Assembly (NCBI RefSeq): GCF_001668615.1
Contig: NZ_LZMC01000057.1
Coordinates: 62,001 to 126,000 of the forward strand
Direction of reading: 5' to 3'
Origin: Mycobacterium sp. 1274761.0
GTDB lineage: Bacteria; Actinomycetota; Actinomycetes; Mycobacteriales; Mycobacteriaceae
DNA length: 64,000 nucleotides
Part shown: positions 59,571 through 64,000 of the stretch, piece by piece
How the letters are laid out: every line of letters begins with the position of its first letter
How positions within the stretch are numbered: position 1 is the stretch's first letter
Translations under genes and position numbers: made by a program
Notes under the pieces: model-generated
Told to the model about the DNA's origin: nothing
Databases searched by the model: none
What the model saw: only the letters and a program-made list of their open reading frames with translations

Positions 59571-60998
59571 ATGGCAGGTTTGGGCACCCGAGGCGTGCCG
59601 CTGCGGGTGGGGCTGGTCGCTGCCACCCTGGTGCTGGTGGCGTGCGGCTTGCTGGCGTCCGGCATTGCCGTCACCTCGATCCTCCGGCACAGCCTGACCA
59701 ACCGCGTCGACGAGACGCTGCTCGACGCCTCGCGCAGCTGGGCGCAGGCCCCGCGGCGGATTCCGGTGCCGCTGATGGAGCCCAACCCGGCCCGGCCGCC
59801 GACCGACTTCTATGTGCGCGGGGTGGACGCGGACGGCCACATCTGGATGGCCGTCAACGACCGAGCCGCCGAACCGGCGCTGCCGGCCGACAACGACGTC
59901 GGTCCGACACCGGTGACCGTCGGGTCGATCGACAACTCGCATGTGCAGTGGCGGGCGATGTCGGTGCACGGGCCGAAGGACGAGATCACCACGGTGGCCA
60001 TCGACCTGTCCGATGTTCAATCGACGGTGCGCGCTCTGATCTGGTCGCAGGCCGGCATCGGCGCCGCTGTCCTTCTGGTGCTCGGCGTCGCCGGTTTCTG
60101 GGTGGTGCACCGCAGCCTCCGCCCGTTGGCCGAAGTCGAACAGACCGCTGCTGACATCGCCGCCGGACAGCTGGATCGTCGTATCCCGCAACGTGATCCG
60201 CGCACCGAGGTGGGCCGGTTGTCGCTCGCCCTCAACGGCATGCTGGCGCAGATCCAGCGGGCCGTTGCGTCATCGGAGTCCTCGGCTGAACAGGCCCGCA
60301 GATCCGAGGAGCGGATGCGGCGCTTCATCACCGACGCCAGCCACGAACTGCGCACGCCGCTGACCACCATCCGCGGTTTCGCCGAGCTGTACCGCCAGGG
60401 CGCGGCCCGGGATGTCGAGATGTTGATGTCGCGCATCGAAAGCGAATCGCGCCGGATGGGGCTTCTGGTCGAGGACCTTCTGCTGCTGGCGCGCCTCGAC
60501 GCTCAGCGGCCGCTGGACCGGCACCGCGTCGACCTGCTGGCGCTGGCCACCGACGCGGTGCACGATGCGCAGTCGATCGCTCCGAAACGGGCCATCACCA
60601 TGGAGGTCATCGACGGTCCCGGCACACCCGAGGTGCTCGGTGACGAGGCGCGGCTGCGTCAGGTGCTGGGCAACCTGGTAGCCAACGCGCTGCAGCACAC
60701 CCCGGAAACCGCACGCATAACGGTCCGGGTCGGTACCGACGACGACAATGCCGTGCTCGAGGTCGCCGACGAGGGGCCCGGCATGAGCGCCGAGGACGCC
60801 CACCGTGTCTTCGAGCGGTTCTACCGAACCGATTCGTCGCGCGACCGAGCCAGCGGCGGAACGGGTCTGGGGCTGTCGATCGTCGACTCGCTGGTCTACG
60901 CCCACGGCGGCACGGTCACCGTCACCACCGCGCCGGGGGAGGGTTCGCGGTTCACGGTGACGCTGCCGCGCATCGCCGACGTCGCCGCGGTGCATTGA
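59571..60998 (+). CDS. phoR: sensor histidine kinase PhoR
   Basis: This 475-residue protein is the cognate kinase of PhoP. It has two membrane helices (about 11-36 and 160-180) bracketing an extracytoplasmic sensor loop, a HAMP segment (RSLRPLAEVEQTAADIAAGQL), and the phosphoacceptor His258 in ITDASHELRTPLTTIRG. The ATP-binding domain has NLVANALQHTPE, VADEGPGMS and GGTGLGLSIVDSL. The signal sensed in mycobacteria includes acidic pH. It shares an operon with phoP. Confidence 0.95.
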   Translation: MAGLGTRGVPLRVGLVAATLVLVACGLLASGIAVTSILRHSLTNRVDETLLDASRSWAQAPRRIPVPLMEPNPARPPTDFYVRGVDADGHIWMAVNDRAAEPALPADNDVGPTPVTVGSIDNSHVQWRAMSVHGPKDEITTVAIDLSDVQSTVRALIWSQAGIGAAVLLVLGVAGFWVVHRSLRPLAEVEQTAADIAAGQLDRRIPQRDPRTEVGRLSLALNGMLAQIQRAVASSESSAEQARRSEERMRRFITDASHELRTPLTTIRGFAELYRQGAARDVEMLMSRIESESRRMGLLVEDLLLLARLDAQRPLDRHRVDLLALATDAVHDAQSIAPKRAITMEVIDGPGTPEVLGDEARLRQVLGNLVANALQHTPETARITVRVGTDDDNAVLEVADEGPGMSAEDAHRVFERFYRTDSSRDRASGGTGLGLSIVDSLVYAHGGTVTVTTAPGEGSRFTVTLPRIADVAAVH

Positions 60999-61002
60999 CG
61001 GC

Positions 61003-62262
61003 TTAGACGACCGAATCGCTCGTCGCGTGCATTTCAAACTGGAACACCAGCTGCGACACCCCATTCCGAGCGGCGGCAACCGCCTGTTCCGGTGTCTGTC
61101 CGAGCGCGCGGACATACGCCACCCGCGAGTCTGAGGACTCGAGCGCACCGACGGGGCTGCCCGGCCCGACCAGCACCTCGACCTCGGTGACGCCTTCGGT
61201 GCTTCGCGCAGCGTCGAGCCCGCGAATGTCGGCGAGCACGCCGCTGGCCGGCGCCGCGACGAACCAGATCGCCGAGGCGCAGGCCGGGCGGTCTGCGGCG
61301 AGTGCGGCGCGTAGATCCGGAAGTACCTTCTCGCCTACGGTCTGCCGCGCGACGAACTCAGCCAGGTCGACACCGGTAGCGTCGAAGGTGAGCGCGGGTA
61401 TCTCATCACCACCCATGCGGACGTGGGTTTCGATCACTCGTGGACCGGCCGTGGTCAGAACGATTTCGGTATGCGTGGCGCCGAATTCCACGCCGAGGAC
61501 GGTCAGCACCCGTTCGACGTGGTCGCGCACATCGTCTAGTTGCTCCGGGCTCAGTTCCGCCGACGCCACATGGCCGATTTCGACGAACGAAGCGGGATCG
61601 GAGAACTTCCGGGTGACGGACACGATCTGGTGCTCTCCGAGTTCGGAGAACGCCTCGACACTGAACTGAGGGCCGTCGTGGAATTGCTCGACCAGTACCC
61701 CGGCGTCCGGCAGCTCATCGAAGCGGGTGCTCGCGCGCTCGAACGCCGCGGTCAGCTCAGCGCTGTGCCGCACGACGGCTACGCCTGCGCTGCCCGCTCC
61801 GGCCGCCGGCTTGACCACGCAGGGGAATCCGTACTCGTCGACGAAGGCAGTCAGGTCGGAAAGATCGGTGACGACCGCCGAAGCCGTTGTGTCGACCCCC
61901 GTTTCGCGAAGGACGGCACGCATGGCGTCTTTGTTGTGAACGAGTTCGACAGTGCGGGGCGAGTGGGTGGCGATGCCTAGCGCCTCGCCGATCACCGCGC
62001 ACCGATCCTGGTCGGTTTCGCCGAAGGTGGCGATCCGGGTGAACGGATGCACCTCGTGTGCGGCTCGCGCCAGCGCCACCCATTCCTCGTGGGGCGCGTC
62101 GTTCCGCACGGCGATGACGCGCGTGTGTTCGGTCACGGCCCGCAGCTTGGCGAGGAACTCCAGTCGGCAGATCACCGACGTCTCGGTGCCTGCGAGCGCG
62201 CGGCGAACCCGCGCCGGAAGGTCGCGGCCGCTGCCGACGACGAGGACATGTTCGGTCATCAT
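61003..62262 (-). CDS. ATP-grasp domain carboxylate-amine ligase
   Basis: From the ATG at 62262 (ATGATG overlapping the MFS stop) the product is 419 residues. The N-terminal MMTEHVLVVGSGRDLPARVRR is followed by the ATP-grasp core: FPCVVKPAAGAGSAGVAVVR (ATP loop), VLVEQFHDGPQFSVEAFSELG, GATHTEIVLTTAGPRVIETHVRMGGD (metal-binding acidic residues). This layout fits L-amino-acid ligases such as BL00235 or BacD that join amino acids through acyl phosphates. It lies in a tight operon with an exporter, suggesting a small peptide product. Substrates are unknown. Confidence 0.84.
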   Translation of the reverse strand: MMTEHVLVVGSGRDLPARVRRALAGTETSVICRLEFLAKLRAVTEHTRVIAVRNDAPHEEWVALARAAHEVHPFTRIATFGETDQDRCAVIGEALGIATHSPRTVELVHNKDAMRAVLRETGVDTTASAVVTDLSDLTAFVDEYGFPCVVKPAAGAGSAGVAVVRHSAELTAAFERASTRFDELPDAGVLVEQFHDGPQFSVEAFSELGEHQIVSVTRKFSDPASFVEIGHVASAELSPEQLDDVRDHVERVLTVLGVEFGATHTEIVLTTAGPRVIETHVRMGGDEIPALTFDATGVDLAEFVARQTVGEKVLPDLRAALAADRPACASAIWFVAAPASGVLADIRGLDAARSTEGVTEVEVLVGPGSPVGALESSDSRVAYVRALGQTPEQAVAAARNGVSQLVFQFEMHATSDSVV

Positions 62263-63551
62263 TTCACCTCTAGTGGTTGGGTTGGGGTGACCGCGGCCGC
62301 GGCATCTCGCCGTTCGGCAAGGCAGCGGCGTGCGGCCGTTCGGGACATCAGGGCCGCCGCGCCGAACGCACCGGCAAGCACGGGCCAGGCCACCAGGCCG
62401 GCCGGCATCAGCGCGACGACGAGAAGCGTTGGGCCGACCACCTTCTGGCCGCTGAAGCCGAGGCTGAAGGCGCCGAGGTACCGGGCTCTCGAGTCCGCCG
62501 GTGACAGTTCGGTCGACAGCTCCCAGGCGGCCACCTCTTGAAGGTTCTCCGCAAGCGAGAGCACCACGACGGCAACGAGTACCGCCGCGATTGCGATGCC
62601 CGCCGAGGCGGCCTGAGCCAACGCGAAGAACCCACAGCAGACGGCCATCAGCGCCCCGGCGATCAGCAGCAGCCGGATGGCTGCGGCCGCGCTCTCGGCG
62701 AACCTGGCGACGTAGACCTGCAGCATCACAGTCAGCACCGTGTTGACCGCCATCAGCACAGGCACCATTGCGGCCGGTACCGCCGTGTGGGCGATGACCC
62801 AGATCGGCAGGAGCACGATCAGCACTGTGTCGTAGAGCGACAGCACGCCGTTGCCGACGGTGAACACCATGAACCACCGATCGCGGAAGGGGGAACGGAC
62901 ATCTGCCGGCCCTTGGGCAGCGGAAGTTTCATTGCGCTGCAGCGTCTCCCGGGTTGTGCCCAGCACCCGTCGGACCAGGGTCGCCACCACGACGAACGAC
63001 AGCCCGTTGCCGATGAAGATCGCGGTGAACAATGACGGCTCGGCGGCCGCGAAAGCTGCACCGGCCAGCAGAAAGCCGACGGTAAGGCCGATGTTGCGGA
63101 TAGCCCGGATGGAAGCCATCGTGCGGATGCGGTCGCCGTCTCCGATCAACGCTGTCACGACGGCCTGCTGAATGGGCGAACTGGCCCGGTCCGCGGCGGT
63201 GAGTATCACCGTGAGCACCAGAAAACCTTTGAAATCCGAGACCAGCGCAAAGCAGCCGTAGCCCAGACCACGGACCAGCAGCAGAGCGACGTAGAACCGG
63301 CCGGTTCCCAGCCGGTCGGCGAGACGTCCCAACGGCACCGGCGCGAGTAGCGCCACCGCTCCGGCGATAGTGGCCGAGAGGGCAACCTGGTTGGCGCCGA
63401 TCCCGACGACGCCGACGAAGTAAAGCGCGAACGAGGCGAAGAACATCCCCGTGCCGAGAGAGTCAATGCCCGCACCGATGGCCAGTGTGCGGCCAGCGGC
63501 AGCGCTGGGTAGCAGGAGGCGGCTCAGCCGCTGCGAAATGCCTGTTGTCAC
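62259..63551 (-). CDS. MFS transporter
   Basis: This 430-residue protein begins with a GTG sharing GTGA with the preceding stop. About twelve hydrophobic helices are spread over its length, with the MFS loop 2-3 motif PVPLGRLADRLGTGRFYV. It is probably a drug or peptide exporter of the same superfamily as many that accompany ATP-grasp ligases. Its stop overlaps the start of the ATP-grasp gene. Substrate is inferred only from that neighbourhood. Confidence 0.88.
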   Translation of the reverse strand: MTTGISQRLSRLLLPSAAAGRTLAIGAGIDSLGTGMFFASFALYFVGVVGIGANQVALSATIAGAVALLAPVPLGRLADRLGTGRFYVALLLVRGLGYGCFALVSDFKGFLVLTVILTAADRASSPIQQAVVTALIGDGDRIRTMASIRAIRNIGLTVGFLLAGAAFAAAEPSLFTAIFIGNGLSFVVVATLVRRVLGTTRETLQRNETSAAQGPADVRSPFRDRWFMVFTVGNGVLSLYDTVLIVLLPIWVIAHTAVPAAMVPVLMAVNTVLTVMLQVYVARFAESAAAAIRLLLIAGALMAVCCGFFALAQAASAGIAIAAVLVAVVVLSLAENLQEVAAWELSTELSPADSRARYLGAFSLGFSGQKVVGPTLLVVALMPAGLVAWPVLAGAFGAAALMSRTAARRCLAERRDAAAAVTPTQPLEVK

Positions 63552-64000
63552 AGCAGGTCTCCGCTAGCCACCGCGGCCACCAGATTGGCCGACCGTTGCA
63601 CATGCGTCGGCGTCGCCGCCTCGGGAGCGGGACGGCGAAGGTGGTTCCATGCGTACCGCCGGGCGGCGTTGATCAACACATCTGTGTCGGTCGCGGGGCC
63701 ACCCGCGGCGGCCTTGTCCACCAGGGCGGCGGCGACGAGCAGTCTGCCCATCCGGTCGACGAGCACCCATCCGGCAGCCGCGGCGACCGCCGGCTCGGCG
63801 CCGACCCATTCGTGGCGGGTGGTCTCCAGGGCCGTGATCGCGTCATCGACGATCCGCCACGCCATCGACAGCCGCCCCTCCGGTGTCGGGCCGAGCAGGT
63901 CTCTGGTCCGATCCACCACGGCGTCGAAATGTCCCGCTTGGATGAGCATCCGCAGTGCCGCCTCGGACAAGGCCGCTCTGTCGGGTGCGCTGGCGGGCGC
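63548..64000 (-). CDS. unidentified protein, 5' end outside window
   Basis: The minus-strand frame is open from the right edge to a TGA at 63548 and shares GTGA with the MFS start. At least 150 residues are visible. The sequence is Ala-rich with helices (LSMAWRIVDDAITALETTRHEW; AVAAAAGWVLVDRMGRLLVAAALVDKAA) and no catalytic motif that I recognise. Its TTG at 63970 could be a start, but the open frame and the coupling suggest a longer gene beginning outside. It may be the first enzyme of the ATP-grasp/MFS operon. Confidence 0.62.
   Translation of the reverse strand, partial: APASAPDRAALSEAALRMLIQAGHFDAVVDRTRDLLGPTPEGRLSMAWRIVDDAITALETTRHEWVGAEPAVAAAAGWVLVDRMGRLLVAAALVDKAAAGGPATDTDVLINAARRYAWNHLRRPAPEAATPTHVQRSANLVAAVASGDLL

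Noticed and set aside
1..64000. CRISPR arrays, insertion sequences, rRNA
   Set aside because: No regularly spaced direct repeats, transposase motifs or rRNA-like segments were seen on either strand.

Overview
The window is high-GC actinobacterial DNA from a Mycobacterium, most likely a rapid-growing or environmental species (Mycolicibacterium type). The gene content and order of the first 38 kb match the sterol (cholesterol) catabolic and mce4 import region of M. tuberculosis Rv3489-Rv3531c and its M. smegmatis counterpart. Family and locus names are from memory of those genomes; nothing was searched.

Region 1 (1-26.3 kb) is the KstR-type sterol catabolon. It holds a partial IclR regulator, an SDR/sulfotransferase operon, kshA, a five-gene operon with the Ltp3/Ltp4 aldolase-like pair, a KstR-controlled ADC-fold protein, cyp142, echA19/fadD19, fadE26-fadE27-fadD17, fdxD and hsd4A. 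Nine 14-bp sites fitting TnnAACnnGTTnnA (six exact, three with one mismatch) lie in its promoters, those of mce4 and one further SDR. A TipA-type MerR regulator, a VOC protein, an AraC regulator and a nitroreductase are interspersed. Region 2 (26.3-36.9 kb) is the ten-gene mce4 operon, yrbE4A-B, mce4A-F and two Mce-associated membrane proteins, nearly all overlapping or abutting. Together these regions encode sterol uptake, CoA activation, side-chain beta-oxidation and the first step of ring opening.

Region 3 (36.9-49.2 kb) holds otsA and a mixed accessory stretch: three paralogous four-cysteine secreted proteins, an enoyl-CoA hydratase, three SDR/epimerase genes and an SDR pseudogene, two TetR regulators, a cutinase, an L,D-transpeptidase and a secretory lipase.

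Region 4 (49.2-57.6 kb) is the least conventional part. All genes are on the minus strand: a six-TM Ser/Thr kinase with a DFN instead of DFG loop, two small proteins, a cellulose-synthase-like GT2, an OafA/SGNH acyltransferase and a Tat-type GH26 lipoprotein. Three transcription units here share a conserved leader block, and hairpins close the first two. I read this as a candidate polysaccharide synthesis/modification locus.

Region 5 (57.6-64 kb) holds a relic of an HNH nuclease next to tRNA-Thr(UGU), a repeat protein divergent from phoP, the phoP-phoR two-component system, and an ATP-grasp ligase/MFS exporter/unknown operon running off the right edge. No rRNA, insertion sequence or CRISPR array was seen.
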